In this document: positions 38,449 to 47,210 of the stretch, piece by piece
Numbering within the stretch: position 1 is the first letter of the stretch
Layout of the letters: the number at the start of each line of letters is the position of its first letter
Origin: Arthrobacter sp. CJ23
GTDB lineage: Bacteria; Actinomycetota; Actinomycetes; Actinomycetales; Micrococcaceae
Reading direction: 5' to 3'
Length of the DNA stretch: 64,000 nucleotides
NCBI RefSeq assembly: GCF_024741795.1
Contig: NZ_CP102950.1
Location: 2,604,001-2,668,000, forward strand
The notes under the pieces: generated by a model
What the model was told of the DNA's origin: nothing
Seen by the model: only the letters and a program-made list of their open reading frames with translations
Databases searched by the model: none
Made by a program: the position numbers and the translations under genes

Positions 38449-38884
38449 TTGCGTCCTTGGCTTTGGTCAGCGAACGGTGGCCAGCAGACCCGGGGGTACG
38501 TGGCCGCACGATCGATGAATTGAGTTTGGGATACACGCAACGAACTCCAGCAGGGCGCAGTCGCGACTGTTACGCCTGGATTGAAGCTGTCCGTGTGCAA
38601 ATGTCAGGCCCACATGGGGGCACCCACACCCTCCTCTCTGCCCTTGCGAGGCAGATCCAGCGGAGGATCGCTGACACGTTACCGCGGTAACTTGTCTACG
38701 ACTCTAGGGCGGCAAAACGCCCCGTTCAACTCGGTGGCCGAATTAAGACGCAGTTTTACGACTCATGGAGCCACATTCGTGAACTTTGTTCGCCGCAGCC
38801 GGCGGCCGCCGGAAGTCAAGCCGCCAGCCAAGCCCGCAGCCGCAAAGCCTCCCCTTGGCGGGCCTGCAGGACTATCCTTTTGCC
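38449..38884. other. Long metF upstream region with 14-base palindrome
   Basis: This 436-base gap lies between metF (reading left) and a small gene (reading right). The perfect palindrome GTTACCGCGGTAAC is at 38678-38691, near the middle, as for a regulator site. I looked for SAM and cobalamin riboswitch core sequences and did not see any. Other short reading frames have no support. Confidence 0.55.
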
Positions 38885-39088
38885 ATGATCCAGCTTCCAG
38901 CAAGTTACGCGGAATACCTCGCCGGCAAGAGCGAGCGTTTCATCCAGACCGTCCGGCCCATCCTGATGCAATCGGCCGCGGACCAGAAGCACGGCGTCCG
39001 GGTGCTGTACAACCCGGGCCCCACGGGCCATCAGGCGCATCTGGACGACTCGATCCCATACGGTGAAATCGTGGAAGACATCGACTAG
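38885..39088 (+). CDS. Small hypothetical protein, 67 residues
   Basis: The 67-residue protein begins MIQLPASYAEYLAG and ends SIPYGEIVEDID. I do not recognise the family. It is acidic toward the C-terminus, with no membrane segment. The ATG is preceded by a weak site, and the frame is open upstream for 33 more codons of low-complexity Arg/Pro-rich composition that are unlikely to be coding. It lies 38 bases before the metallophosphoesterase gene and may be co-transcribed with it. Codon bias supports a real gene. Confidence 0.65.
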   Translation: MIQLPASYAEYLAGKSERFIQTVRPILMQSAADQKHGVRVLYNPGPTGHQAHLDDSIPYGEIVEDID

Positions 39089-39126
39089 CTGACTCAATCC
39101 GGAGCTGCAGGTTCCAGTAGCGTCCC

Positions 39127-40197
39127 ATGAGCAGCGGCCGAATCGCGGCAGTGCTGCTGGTGAGTGCAGCGCTGGTCTTGGGCTCAGGGCCCTCCCAGGG
39201 TCCTGTCATGGCCGGGACCGGGCCTCTCGCCATGCCTCAGCCAACGGTCCCAGGCCCCAGCGGCCCGGCTGTCCCGGGCCGGCTTCACGTCACCACGGCA
39301 GGCGACTATTCGAGCAGTGCGGCCGCTGCCGGAGTCCTCTCGCGCGTAGGAAGCAGCGGGGCCGACTTGCACCTGGCCCTTGGCGACCTGTCCTACGGGG
39401 CGAAGGATTCGGAGCGTAGTTGGTGCGATTTTGTCACCTCCCGCACCGGGCCGGGCTTTCCCTTCGAGCTGGTCTCCGGCAACCACGAAAGCAACGGCCA
39501 GAACGGCAACATCGACCAATTCGCGGGATGCCTTCCCAACCGGCTGCCCGGACTGGTCGGCAGCTATGGCCGCCAATACTACGTTGACGTCCCGCAACAA
39601 AACCCCCTGGTCCGCTTTGTCATGATCTCCCCGGGCATCCCGTTCCCGGATGGGACGTGGGACTATTCCGCGGGCAGTCCGCGCTTCAACTGGACCGCCG
39701 CCGCCATTGACGGTGCCCGTGCTGCGTCCATACCGTGGGTGGTGGTCGGCATGCACACTCCGTGCATTTCTGTGGGGAAGTACGGATGTGTCTCCGGAAA
39801 ATCCCTCACAAATCTGCTGCTCGGCAAGAAAGTCGATTTGGTCCTCAACGGGCACGAGCACATGTACCAGCGGAGCAAGCAGCTGGCACCGTCGCCGGGC
39901 TGCGCGGGGCTCGTCCCGGATGCCTACAACGCGGCGTGCGTCCGGGATTCGGACATCGCGCTGGTCAAGGGTGCAGGCACCGTTTTCGCCACCGTCGGCA
40001 CGGGCGGCGTTCCCCTGCGTGATGTGAACGCGGCCGACGGCGAGGCGCGGTACTTCGCGGCGTCGTCGGGCCTTAACTCGAACCCCAGCCACGGCTACCT
40101 GGATCTGCAGTTCACCTCCACCACCTTGAATGCCGCCTTCGTGGCGACCACAGGCACGTTCAACGACAGTTTCACCATCGCCGCGGCCTCACCCTAG
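39127..40197 (+). CDS. Secreted metallophosphoesterase (purple acid phosphatase-like)
   Basis: The 356-residue protein has a signal peptide (RIAAVLLVSAALVLGS, cleavage near residue 30) and a calcineurin-type metallophosphoesterase domain. The metal ligands are seen in order as AGDYS, LALGDLSYG, VSGNHESNG, VVVGMHTPC, and LNGHEHMYQR. That spacing is typical of purple acid phosphatases. Disulfide-capable Cys residues are present in CVSGK, GCAGL and ACVRD. It would dephosphorylate organic phosphates outside the cell. It is followed by the sugar transporter genes converging on it, with one base between stops. Confidence 0.9.
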   Translation: MSSGRIAAVLLVSAALVLGSGPSQGPVMAGTGPLAMPQPTVPGPSGPAVPGRLHVTTAGDYSSSAAAAGVLSRVGSSGADLHLALGDLSYGAKDSERSWCDFVTSRTGPGFPFELVSGNHESNGQNGNIDQFAGCLPNRLPGLVGSYGRQYYVDVPQQNPLVRFVMISPGIPFPDGTWDYSAGSPRFNWTAAAIDGARAASIPWVVVGMHTPCISVGKYGCVSGKSLTNLLLGKKVDLVLNGHEHMYQRSKQLAPSPGCAGLVPDAYNAACVRDSDIALVKGAGTVFATVGTGGVPLRDVNAADGEARYFAASSGLNSNPSHGYLDLQFTSTTLNAAFVATTGTFNDSFTIAAASP

Positions 40198-41076
40198 CTA
40201 GCCCTTCATCGCCCCGGACAGGGCGAACGAACTCCCATGGCCCCGGGCCACCACGACGTAGAGGACCAGGACCGGGACCGAGTAGAGGATGGAGAAGGCT
40301 GCCAGCTGCCCGTAGGCGATGGCCCCGTGCTGGCCGAAGAAGCTGAAGATGGACACCGCGGCCGGCTGCTTTGCCGTGGTCAGCAGCAGGATGAACGGCA
40401 CGAAGAAGTTCCCCCAGGCCTGGATGAAGACGAAGATGAACACGACTCCCAGGCCTTGCCTCATGAGGGGCAGCACGATGGTCCGCAGGGCAACCAGCGC
40501 AGAGGCGCCGTCCATCCAGGCCGCCTCCTCCAGCTCCACCGGCACCGCGTCCATGAAGTTCTTGGTCATCCAGATCGCCATGGGCAGCGTGGTGGTGGCC
40601 ATGAAGAAAATCGTGGCCAGCATGGAGTCCAGCAAGTGCAGCTGCACGAACAGCCCGTAGACGGGCACCATGATCGCGGTGACGGGCAGCGAGGTCCCGA
40701 ACAGCACCGAATACATGAAGGGCTTGCTGAATCGGGACTGGTACCGGGACAGCGGATACGCCGCCAGCACCGCGGCCACCAGGTTCACGCCGGCGGTCCC
40801 CGCGGACAGCAGGAAACTGTTCGCCAGCGGCTGGAACAGCAATTCCGGCGTCAGCACCGCCTGGAAATTCGCGAACGACGGCGCTTGCGGCCAGCGCGTC
40901 TGGAAACCTGCCTGGGGATCGGCGGCGGCAAGGACCAGCCAGAGAAGGGGCAGCGCAAAGCACGCGCCGATCACGGCGAGCGCGATGTCGGCAGGGAGAC
41001 GGGCCCGACGGCGGGCGCTGCGGGCCGCCGTCGGGCCCGTTGCCGGTGGACGGGCGGTGCGGCGCAGCAGCGTCAT
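40198..41076 (-). CDS. Carbohydrate ABC transporter permease (MalG-type)
   Basis: This 292-residue permease is of the CUT1 sugar type with six membrane segments. The EAA loop that contacts the ATPase is visible as ELEEAAWMDGASALVALRTIVLPLMRQG near residue 190. Its ATG lies inside the end of the preceding permease (four-base overlap, so translation is coupled). Sugar identity is unknown; no glycoside hydrolase follows. An ATPase gene is not present in the operon, so a shared MsiK-type ATPase is expected. Confidence 0.92.
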   Translation of the reverse strand: MTLLRRTARPPATGPTAARSARRRARLPADIALAVIGACFALPLLWLVLAAADPQAGFQTRWPQAPSFANFQAVLTPELLFQPLANSFLLSAGTAGVNLVAAVLAAYPLSRYQSRFSKPFMYSVLFGTSLPVTAIMVPVYGLFVQLHLLDSMLATIFFMATTTLPMAIWMTKNFMDAVPVELEEAAWMDGASALVALRTIVLPLMRQGLGVVFIFVFIQAWGNFFVPFILLLTTAKQPAAVSIFSFFGQHGAIAYGQLAAFSILYSVPVLVLYVVVARGHGSSFALSGAMKG

Positions 41077-42005
41077 GGCCGCTTCTCCCGCAGGAGCCAG
41101 ACATAGGCGGCCCCGAACACCACTCCGATGAGGATGAGCACCGAGGCGATCGCCGTGCCGTAGCCGATGTCGCCGAACTTGAAGGCCTCCTGGTAGGCGA
41201 GCACGGGCAGGGTGGTGCTGGAATTGGCCGGGCCGCCTGCCGTCATGACCCAGATGAGCGTGAACACCGCGAGGGTCTGCAGCGTGATGAGCATGAGGTT
41301 GGTGGCGATGCTGCTCCGGATCAGCGGCACGGTGACGAACAGCAGCCGCTGCCAGCTGCGGGCCCCGTCAACGAGGGCCGCCTCGGAAATGTCCTGCGGC
41401 ACCTCGGCCAGTGCCGCGCGGTAGACGAGCATCGAGAAAGCGGTGCCGCGCCAGGTGTTTGCCAGGACGATGGCCATCAGGGGGAACGAGTACAGCCAGT
41501 TAGTGCCGCCCGCACCCACGGAGCCAAGCAGCTGGTTGAGGGTCCCGTCCTTGCTGAACCAGGCATAGGCGGCAAAGGCTGCCACGATCTCCGGCAGCAC
41601 CCAGGAAGCCACCACCGCGATGCCCACCACCGACGAGACGGGCCGCCGGGCGCGGGTCATCAGCAGCGCAATGACAAGGCCCAGCAGGTTTTGGCCCAGG
41701 ATCGCCGAGGCAACCACGAACACCAAGGTCAGCCCCGCGGACAACGGGAACGACGAGTCGCCCAGCATCCGCATGTAGTTGTCCAGCCCGGTCCACTGCG
41801 GGTCCTTGGCTCCCCTGCCGGACAGGGAGGCGTCCGTGAACGAGGCGTAGAACGACCACAGCACCGGGGCCAGGAGAAACAGGAGAAGCAACACGATGGA
41901 GGGCACCACCGGCAGCATCCTCAAGCCGCGTTGGAAGGAGGACCGCGGATGGCGCTTTGGGGGGTCATCCTCCCGGGGGCGAGGCAGGGCGCTAGGAGAA
42001 GCCAT
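41073..42005 (-). CDS. Carbohydrate ABC transporter permease (MalF/UgpA-type)
   Basis: The 310-residue permease has an extra N-terminal segment (residues 1-30, charged, cytoplasmic) and six hydrophobic helices, as in MalF/UgpA. The EAA motif EAALVDGARSWQRLLFVTVPL is near residue 215. It begins three bases after the binding-protein gene ends and overlaps the second permease by four bases, so the operon is tightly packed. It is the partner of the MalG-type protein in a heterodimer. Confidence 0.92.
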   Translation of the reverse strand: MASPSALPRPREDDPPKRHPRSSFQRGLRMLPVVPSIVLLLLFLLAPVLWSFYASFTDASLSGRGAKDPQWTGLDNYMRMLGDSSFPLSAGLTLVFVVASAILGQNLLGLVIALLMTRARRPVSSVVGIAVVASWVLPEIVAAFAAYAWFSKDGTLNQLLGSVGAGGTNWLYSFPLMAIVLANTWRGTAFSMLVYRAALAEVPQDISEAALVDGARSWQRLLFVTVPLIRSSIATNLMLITLQTLAVFTLIWVMTAGGPANSSTTLPVLAYQEAFKFGDIGYGTAIASVLILIGVVFGAAYVWLLREKRP

Positions 42006-42008
42006 GCG

Positions 42009-43364
42009 TCATTTCTTGAGCACCTTGGCGGCGCCCACCAGCTTCTCAACGGTCCGGTCGTACTCGGCGGCAGCTTCAGCCGGGCTTTGCTTGCCCGTGA
42101 TGACCGACTCTGTTGCCACCTGCACGGCGGTGGAGATCCTCGGATAATCGGCCGTGGCCGGGCGGTAGTGCGTCACTGCCACCAGCTCCGAGACGTCCTT
42201 CACGAACGGGTTGGCCGCCTGGTAGCTTGGCTCGGCGGCCACGTCCTTGCGGACCGCGATCTGCGAGTTGTTGATGTCGAAGGCGAGGGCGTTCTTCTTG
42301 TTCACGGCGGTGGCCAGGTAGTTGAACGCTAGCCCGGGGTTCTTGCTCTTGGCGCCGACGGCGAGCGTCCAGCCGCCGGACATGCTCACCCCGCCGGGGG
42401 CCTGGCCCTTCTGCGTGGGGAATTTGGCGACGCCCATGTCCTGCGTGTAACCGGCCCATTCGTAGCTGCCGCCCTTCTGCCAGAACGACGGCGTGTAGGA
42501 GCCTTCAACGGTGGCTCCCATCTTGCCCTGCGGCAGCCATTCGCCGAAGACCTTCTTCCACACGTTGGAGTCCAGCGCTTCCGCCGGAGTCACGGCGAGC
42601 TGTTCGTCGTAGAGGGTCTCGAGGAAGGCGAGGGAGTCCGTGAAGCCCTGGGAACCGACCACCCACTTCTTCTCCTTCTCGTCGTAGAGCGTGCTTCCGG
42701 TGCCGTAGAGCAGTTCGTAGAAGCTCTGCATGACCGTTCCCTCACCCGTGCCCTTGCCGGCGTACATGTTGAAGGGAATCAGTGTGGGATCGGCGGCCTT
42801 CATCTTGCGGGCCGCGTCCAGGATCTCGGCCCAGGTGGTGGGCTGCCATGGCACAGGGATCCCGGCCTTCTGCAGGACGGCCTTGTTGTACCAGATGGCC
42901 CGGGTGTCGGTGCCGAGCGGTACGGCGTAGATGCCGCCGTCGTCCCCGCGGCCAGCGGCCTTGGCGCCCTCGCTGAACTGGGACCAGTCCTCCCACTTTT
43001 CCAGGTAGCCGTCCAGCTTCAGGAGGTATCCGGCGTCGACGTCGGAGCGGACCTTGAAGGTGTCCTCATAGAAGACGTCCGGGGCGGTGTCCCCGGAGCG
43101 CTGGGCGAGGGCGAGCTTGGTGCCGTAGTCGTCGTCGTTGGCTTGGATGGGCTGCAGCTCGATGGTGACTCCGCTGTTGGCGGCTTCGAATTCCTTCTTC
43201 GCGTCCTGAAGGACCTCGTCCAGGGCAGTGAAGGAATCCGATTTTTGGTAGACCACCTTCAGGGTCTTGCTCTCCGTGGCCTGCGGCGTCGAAGAACAGG
43301 CGGTCACCACAAGAAGGGCGACGGCGGCGGCTAGGGTTGCGGCGGACCGCACTGGACGGTGCAT
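42009..43364 (-). CDS. Sugar ABC transporter substrate-binding lipoprotein
   Basis: The 451-residue protein is a CUT1 extracellular binding protein. The signal peptide SAATLAAAVALLVVTAC ends in a lipobox with lipidated Cys. The mature part has the usual ligand-binding layout (VVYQKSDSFTALDEVLQDAKKEFE, WQPTTWAEILDAARKMK, AFNYLATAVNKKNA). The start MHRPVRS is chosen because it gives a normal signal peptide; 42 open codons upstream overlap the ROK stop. It is preceded by 97 bases that may carry a promoter and operator of its own. Confidence 0.93.
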   Translation of the reverse strand: MHRPVRSAATLAAAVALLVVTACSSTPQATESKTLKVVYQKSDSFTALDEVLQDAKKEFEAANSGVTIELQPIQANDDDYGTKLALAQRSGDTAPDVFYEDTFKVRSDVDAGYLLKLDGYLEKWEDWSQFSEGAKAAGRGDDGGIYAVPLGTDTRAIWYNKAVLQKAGIPVPWQPTTWAEILDAARKMKAADPTLIPFNMYAGKGTGEGTVMQSFYELLYGTGSTLYDEKEKKWVVGSQGFTDSLAFLETLYDEQLAVTPAEALDSNVWKKVFGEWLPQGKMGATVEGSYTPSFWQKGGSYEWAGYTQDMGVAKFPTQKGQAPGGVSMSGGWTLAVGAKSKNPGLAFNYLATAVNKKNALAFDINNSQIAVRKDVAAEPSYQAANPFVKDVSELVAVTHYRPATADYPRISTAVQVATESVITGKQSPAEAAAEYDRTVEKLVGAAKVLKK

Positions 43365-43461
43365 GGTGCTCCATTCGGTCAAAGCGGCTGCAGCCCCCCA
43401 CTTCAGCTGGCCCAGCCCCTGCGGATGTTCAATATGGTCCGCCGGCGGCGGGCAGAGAGGG

Positions 43462-44715
43462 CTAACCCTCCAGAAGGAGCCTCTGGGCACGTGGCGCCAA
43501 CGTGTGTTCTAGGACCAGGCAGGCTGCGCCGATGGCGCCTACGTCCTCCCCCACCCCGGTGCCGACCACCTCAATGCTGTGGATCCGCCGCGCCGCGCTG
43601 TTTTCCTCGATGATGCCCGGGACGCGCCGCAGGAAGTATTTGGAAATGCGGGCCCAGAAGGGGCCGCCGAAGACCACGCGTTCCACGTCCAGGGTGTTGG
43701 TCACCACGGCCGCGGCGCGTCCGACCAGAACGGCGGACCTGTCCAGGATGGCGATGGCCTTCTCATCCCCGGCATCCGCGGCGTCGCACAACCTGGCGAA
43801 GTACTCCTGCACTTCCGGGCCCTCCGTGCCGTTGCGGTGGCCGTCCAGGATGCCGGCGGCCTCGGCCTCGGCCACCACGACGACTGGGATGCACGAGGAC
43901 TTCACGCAGCCCTGGAGCCCGCAATCGCACTGCGGGCCGCCCGGGTCCACGATGATGTGGCCGATTTCGCCGGCGTTTCCGGAAGTGCCGCGGATGACTT
44001 CGTCGTTCAGCACGATCCCGCAGCCGATGCCGGTGCCCATGTACATGAAGATAAAGCTGCCGGTGCCGCTCTGGCCGCCGGCCCAGGTTTCGGCGACGGC
44101 GGCGCTGGTGACGTCCTTGTCCACGAGCGTTTCCATGCCGGTGGCCTGTGCCAGGGCTTCGCGGATGCGGACCCTGTTCCAGCCCTGCAGCAGGGGCGGG
44201 TCAACCACGGATCCTTCGTCGAGGTCGATCGGGCCGGGGACGGCCACGCCGAGGCCCGCGACCTTCGCCGGGTCCACGCCGGAGTCCTGGATGAGCATCC
44301 TGATCTCGTCGGCGATGGTGGTGATGACCGTTGAGGGGTTGCTTCCGGCCGGCGTCGCGATCCGGGAGTGCTTGACGACGTCGCCCACCAGGTCGAGGAC
44401 CACGAAGGTGATCACCGCCGGGTCCAGGTGCACACCGATGGCGTACATGCCGGAAGGGTTCAGGCGGAGGATGGTGCGCGGTTTCCCGGGCCCGGTGCCC
44501 TCCTTGCCGGCTTCGACAATCAGATGCTGGTCCAGGAGCCTGCGTGAAATGTTCGAAATCGTCTGCGGGGACAGCCCTACAATCTGCGCCAGTTCCACCC
44601 GGCTCAGGCCGCCGCTTGTTCTCCGGATTGCGTCCAGGATGACGGTCAGATTGAAGTCACCCATCCGGGGCAGATTCGTTCCGCGCCTCGGTGTCGGCTG
44701 CCGGATCTCAGTCAC
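43462..44715 (-). CDS. ROK family transcriptional regulator
   Basis: The 417-residue protein has an N-terminal winged helix (VELAQIVGLSPQTISNISRRL near residue 45) and a ROK sugar-kinase-like sensor domain with the zinc signature GHIIVDPGGPQCDCGLQGCV (a Cys-rich loop with CDCGLQGC). The start is GTG; upstream is a palindrome that may be its operator. It lies directly before the binding-protein gene and probably controls the sugar transporter operon in response to the sugar or its phosphate. The ligand cannot be inferred. Length is typical of NagC/XylR type members. Confidence 0.93.
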   Translation of the reverse strand: MTEIRQPTPRRGTNLPRMGDFNLTVILDAIRRTSGGLSRVELAQIVGLSPQTISNISRRLLDQHLIVEAGKEGTGPGKPRTILRLNPSGMYAIGVHLDPAVITFVVLDLVGDVVKHSRIATPAGSNPSTVITTIADEIRMLIQDSGVDPAKVAGLGVAVPGPIDLDEGSVVDPPLLQGWNRVRIREALAQATGMETLVDKDVTSAAVAETWAGGQSGTGSFIFMYMGTGIGCGIVLNDEVIRGTSGNAGEIGHIIVDPGGPQCDCGLQGCVKSSCIPVVVVAEAEAAGILDGHRNGTEGPEVQEYFARLCDAADAGDEKAIAILDRSAVLVGRAAAVVTNTLDVERVVFGGPFWARISKYFLRRVPGIIEENSAARRIHSIEVVGTGVGEDVGAIGAACLVLEHTLAPRAQRLLLEG

Positions 44716-44767
44716 TGAATCCCCTAAGTCATTCGGAAAAAATATTCACCATACATCTGGTGTCTGC

Positions 44768-44777
44768 ATCGTACGAT
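44768..44777. promoter_or_regulatory. Palindrome upstream of the ROK regulator
   Basis: The 10-base perfect palindrome ATCGTACGAT, extended to CATCGTACGATAC, lies 53 bases before the ROK start in an AT-rich region. It may be an operator for the ROK protein. Confidence 0.4.
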
Positions 44778-44848
44778 ACCGTTGCCCGTCCCGGTACTCC
44801 CACACGCTGGAGGAACTGTCCGGCGTGTGATATTGGGCCCGACGGCGG

Positions 44849-45982
44849 TCAGCGGCGGGTGCTCCGGGTCACCGTGAACTTCGGATTCCGGCCCTCTTCG
44901 GTGGTGGCGCCGATGAGCCGCTCCAGTGCCGGGCGGTACTGCAGGTGGCTGTTGTAGACCGTCCACAGTTCACCGCCAGGAGCCAGGACCCGGGCAGCCG
45001 CCTCGAACATCTTCAGCGCGGCGCCGGCGTGAACGCTGGCGCCCAGGTGGAACGGCGGGTTCAACAGGATGAGGTCCGCGCTGCCGGCCTCGAACGTGGA
45101 CATCGCGTCGTCCTGGACCGCGGTGATGCGCGATGCCAAGCCATTGGCAGCAGCGGTGGCCTTGGCCGAGGCGACTGCGGCGGCCGACTGGTCTGTGGCC
45201 GTGACAAGGGCGTCCGGCCGGCTCTTGGCGTACATCGTGGCCAGGATGCCGGTGCCGCAGCCAAGGTCCACCGCATGGCGTGCGTCCGGCAGGCGGTCCA
45301 GGTATCCGAGCAGGAACCGCGTGCCGATGTCCAGCCGGGTCCCCGAGAACGCGGCGCCGTGGGCGCAGACCGTGATACCGAGTTCGCTGTTCTCCTCGGA
45401 CACCGGGAACGTCGGGTCACCCGGCACGTCCTTGGGCTGCGCCGCCACCAGGACCCGGGACTTACGCTGCGCGAGCTGCGCTTGGACCGATCCGAATCTC
45501 TGCTCGAGGACGGCGTTCATGCCCAGGGACATGTGCTTGACGCGGCCCCCGGCGAGCAGGACCGCATCCGGGGCAGCAAAGCGGGCGACGGCGTCGGCGA
45601 TTTCCTCCAGCTCGGCCAGCGCCTTGGGCAGCTGCAGGACCACCACCTCGGCGCCGTCCAGCAGTCCGGCTCCCAGGCCGAGCTGCTCGAAACGGCCGGA
45701 CAGGCCGACGGCCTCTGCGTTGTGCTGCAGGGCAAGCGTGCCGGTGTACAGATCCTGGGACACCCGGACATGCCCGACGCCGAGGGCCGCCAATGCGCCG
45801 AGCGTCAGGGCACCGTAGCGGTCACCGATCACGGCGACGCGGGTTTCCGGCCCGGTGACGTATCCGGCCGCGGTTTCCAGGAGGAGCCGGTCCGTGGCGT
45901 CATGGGCCTGCAGGTTCTCTGCCTCGACATCGGGGAAGCGGCGGAGGCTGCCGAACAAGCCGTCAAGATCCAGTGGGTTCAC
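44849..45982 (-). CDS. RsmC/RlmG-like rRNA (guanine-N2) methyltransferase
   Basis: The 377-residue protein has the tandem layout of RsmC and RlmG: an N-terminal pseudo-methyltransferase half and a C-terminal active half with VDLGCGTGILATMYA (SAM motif I near residue 238) and LILLNPPFHLG (motif IV, NPPF). The NPPFH loop is diagnostic of guanine-N2 methylation of rRNA in ribosome subunits. Which rRNA position is modified cannot be decided here. The ATG start and the first strand fit the family. It is probably monocistronic, lying between the ROK gene and a tRNA gene. Confidence 0.9.
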   Translation of the reverse strand: MNPLDLDGLFGSLRRFPDVEAENLQAHDATDRLLLETAAGYVTGPETRVAVIGDRYGALTLGALAALGVGHVRVSQDLYTGTLALQHNAEAVGLSGRFEQLGLGAGLLDGAEVVVLQLPKALAELEEIADAVARFAAPDAVLLAGGRVKHMSLGMNAVLEQRFGSVQAQLAQRKSRVLVAAQPKDVPGDPTFPVSEENSELGITVCAHGAAFSGTRLDIGTRFLLGYLDRLPDARHAVDLGCGTGILATMYAKSRPDALVTATDQSAAAVASAKATAAANGLASRITAVQDDAMSTFEAGSADLILLNPPFHLGASVHAGAALKMFEAAARVLAPGGELWTVYNSHLQYRPALERLIGATTEEGRNPKFTVTRSTRR

Positions 45983-46139
45983 GCTGAACCTGGCCTACTT
46001 TCGCTATTGGGGCCGTCCGGGAATGGTCCGCGGCCTCCGACAATGTATCCTCCGCGGGGGCTCTCGACAACATGATCGCGGCGGAGGGTGGTTGGGAACG
46101 CCAGTGATTCCATCCGAGCCCTGTGAGCCCGGAAAACAG

Positions 46140-46168
46140 AAAGACCCCGCTCAATGAGCGGGGTCTTT
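46140..46168. terminator. Terminator of tRNA-Ala copy 1
   Basis: The arms AAAGACCCCGCTCA and TGAGCGGGGTCTTT pair nearly perfectly around a one-base nominal loop, with the inner pairs opening. On the minus strand it follows the tRNA 3' end by nine bases and ends in a T-rich run. It should end transcription of the tRNA. Confidence 0.9.
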
Positions 46169-46177
46169 CTTCCAGAG

Positions 46178-46250
46178 TGGAGCTGAGGGGACTCGAACCC
46201 CTGACCCCCTGCATGCCATGCAGGTGCGCTACCAGCTGCGCCACAGCCCC
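46178..46250 (-). tRNA. tRNA-Ala (GGC), copy 1
   Basis: Read on the minus strand this is a 73-base cloverleaf: acceptor GGGGCTG with CAGCTCC, D-arm GCGCAGCTGGTAGCGC, anticodon arm CCTGC-ATGGCAT-GCAGG giving anticodon GGC, and a T-arm with GGTTCGAGTCC, ending in the discriminator A. CCA is not encoded. An identical copy is at 48765-48837 in the same orientation. Confidence 0.97.
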
Positions 46251-46500
46251 GGATTTTGCTGCTTTCCGGCCGGTGGATTTCTCTTCCCGCCGAAGCAACT
46301 CGTCAATACTAAACCACAATGGTGTGAGATGCGAAATCGGCCGGATCTGCCGGCCTGGGTGCCTGCAGAACGTTTCCTCGGAACGGATGAGGTGCGGTCG
46401 ATGAAACGGCCGCACCTCCCCCCAATACTTCCGTCCTTCAACCCGCCACCCCAAAGGCGTGGCCGGTCTCTGCTTCGAGTGTAGGGTCGACGAAGTCATT
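46251..46500. other. tRNA-Ala copy 1 upstream region
   Basis: About 250 bases that must carry the promoter of tRNA copy 1 on the minus strand. The 12-base string CCGAAGCAACTC (46290-46301) recurs upstream of copy 2 at 48900-48911, but at a different distance. No protein gene is supported here. Confidence 0.5.
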
Positions 46501-46524
46501 AAACAAACCATTCAACCGGTTTAC
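46501..46524. promoter_or_regulatory. ARE-type operator 1 (butyrolactone-receptor binding site)
   Basis: The site is AAACAAACC-N7-CGGTTTAC. It is a near-palindrome of the layout recognised by ScbR/ArpA-type receptors, and is the same as sites upstream of the two following genes. It lies 72 bases before the first TetR gene. Binding by the receptor itself would give autorepression. Confidence 0.72.
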
Positions 46525-46596
46525 GATTGACGGAGGGTCACAAACCACTTTGGGGCCCTCACCGTATGCGGAACCCGGAGAGGTCCACCCCAGATC

Positions 46597-47178
46597 ATGC
46601 AGCAGCGCGCCAAAGCCACCCGGACGGCAGTCATCGAGGGAGCAGCCTCCGTCTTCGAGGAGCTCGGCTATGGAAATGCGAGCCTGGGCGACGTCACGGA
46701 GCGCGCGTCCGTCACCAAGGGGGCGCTGTACTTCCACTTCAAGTCGAAACAGGACCTTGCACTGGCCGTCATCGCGGAGCAGCACGCGATTGTCCGCATG
46801 GCAGGGGAAAAGATCGCCGCCGCCGGTCTGCCCGCCCTGGAGGCCATGATCACCATGTGCAGGACCTTCGGGCAGCAGCTGCTCGACGAACCGGTGGTGC
46901 GGGCGGGCATCCGGCTCACCTTCGAGGCCTCTGCCTTCGATGCCGACGTCACGGGGCCGTACCACGACTGGATCGCCACCATGGAGTACCTGACCCGTCA
47001 GGCCCAGCTCGACGGCGACATCCGGGCCGACCTGGACGCCGCCGACTTTGCCCGCTACCTCGTAGCGTCCTTCACCGGCGTGCAGATGGTGTCAAACGTC
47101 TTGACCGGGCGCCGTGACGTCCTCAAGCGCATCGACGACATGTGGGCGTTCATGATGCCCGCCATCACTTCCGCTTGA
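46597..47178 (+). CDS. TetR-family gamma-butyrolactone receptor-like regulator (ScbR/ArpA type)
   Basis: The 193-residue protein has the DNA-binding half SLGDVTERASVTKGALYFHFKSKQDLAL and a ligand half with the hallmarks of ScbR-like receptors: EPVVRAGIRLTFE, GPYHDWIATM with the conserved ligand-pocket Trp, and ARYLVASFTGVQMVSNVL. Full resemblance over the whole length is stronger than to general TetR repressors. It sits behind an ARE-type operator and is the first gene of a two-regulator pair. The hormone is unknown and no AfsA/ScbA synthase is in the window. Confidence 0.85.
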   Translation: MQQRAKATRTAVIEGAASVFEELGYGNASLGDVTERASVTKGALYFHFKSKQDLALAVIAEQHAIVRMAGEKIAAAGLPALEAMITMCRTFGQQLLDEPVVRAGIRLTFEASAFDADVTGPYHDWIATMEYLTRQAQLDGDIRADLDAADFARYLVASFTGVQMVSNVLTGRRDVLKRIDDMWAFMMPAITSA

Positions 47179-47199
47179 CATACCTACTGGTCGGTTTGT
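47176..47199. promoter_or_regulatory. ARE-type operator 2, overlapping a promoter
   Basis: TGACATACC-N7-CGGTTTGT matches the streptomycete autoregulatory element layout best of the three. It overlaps the -35-like TTGACA at 47175-47180 and the last base of the first TetR gene's stop region, so binding would block the promoter of the second TetR gene, 12-35 bases downstream of it. Confidence 0.8.
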
Positions 47200-47210
47200 A
47201 ACTTGTCCAT

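Noticed and set aside
38449-38884. SAM or cobalamin riboswitch upstream of metF
   Set aside because: Core conserved sequences of the known SAM and cobalamin classes were looked for on the minus strand and are not present.
46123-46404. Short plus-strand frames across tRNA-Ala copy 1 (encoding a string that recurs near copy 2)
   Set aside because: The similarity between the two copies comes from the tRNA gene itself read as protein, not from a real peptide family.
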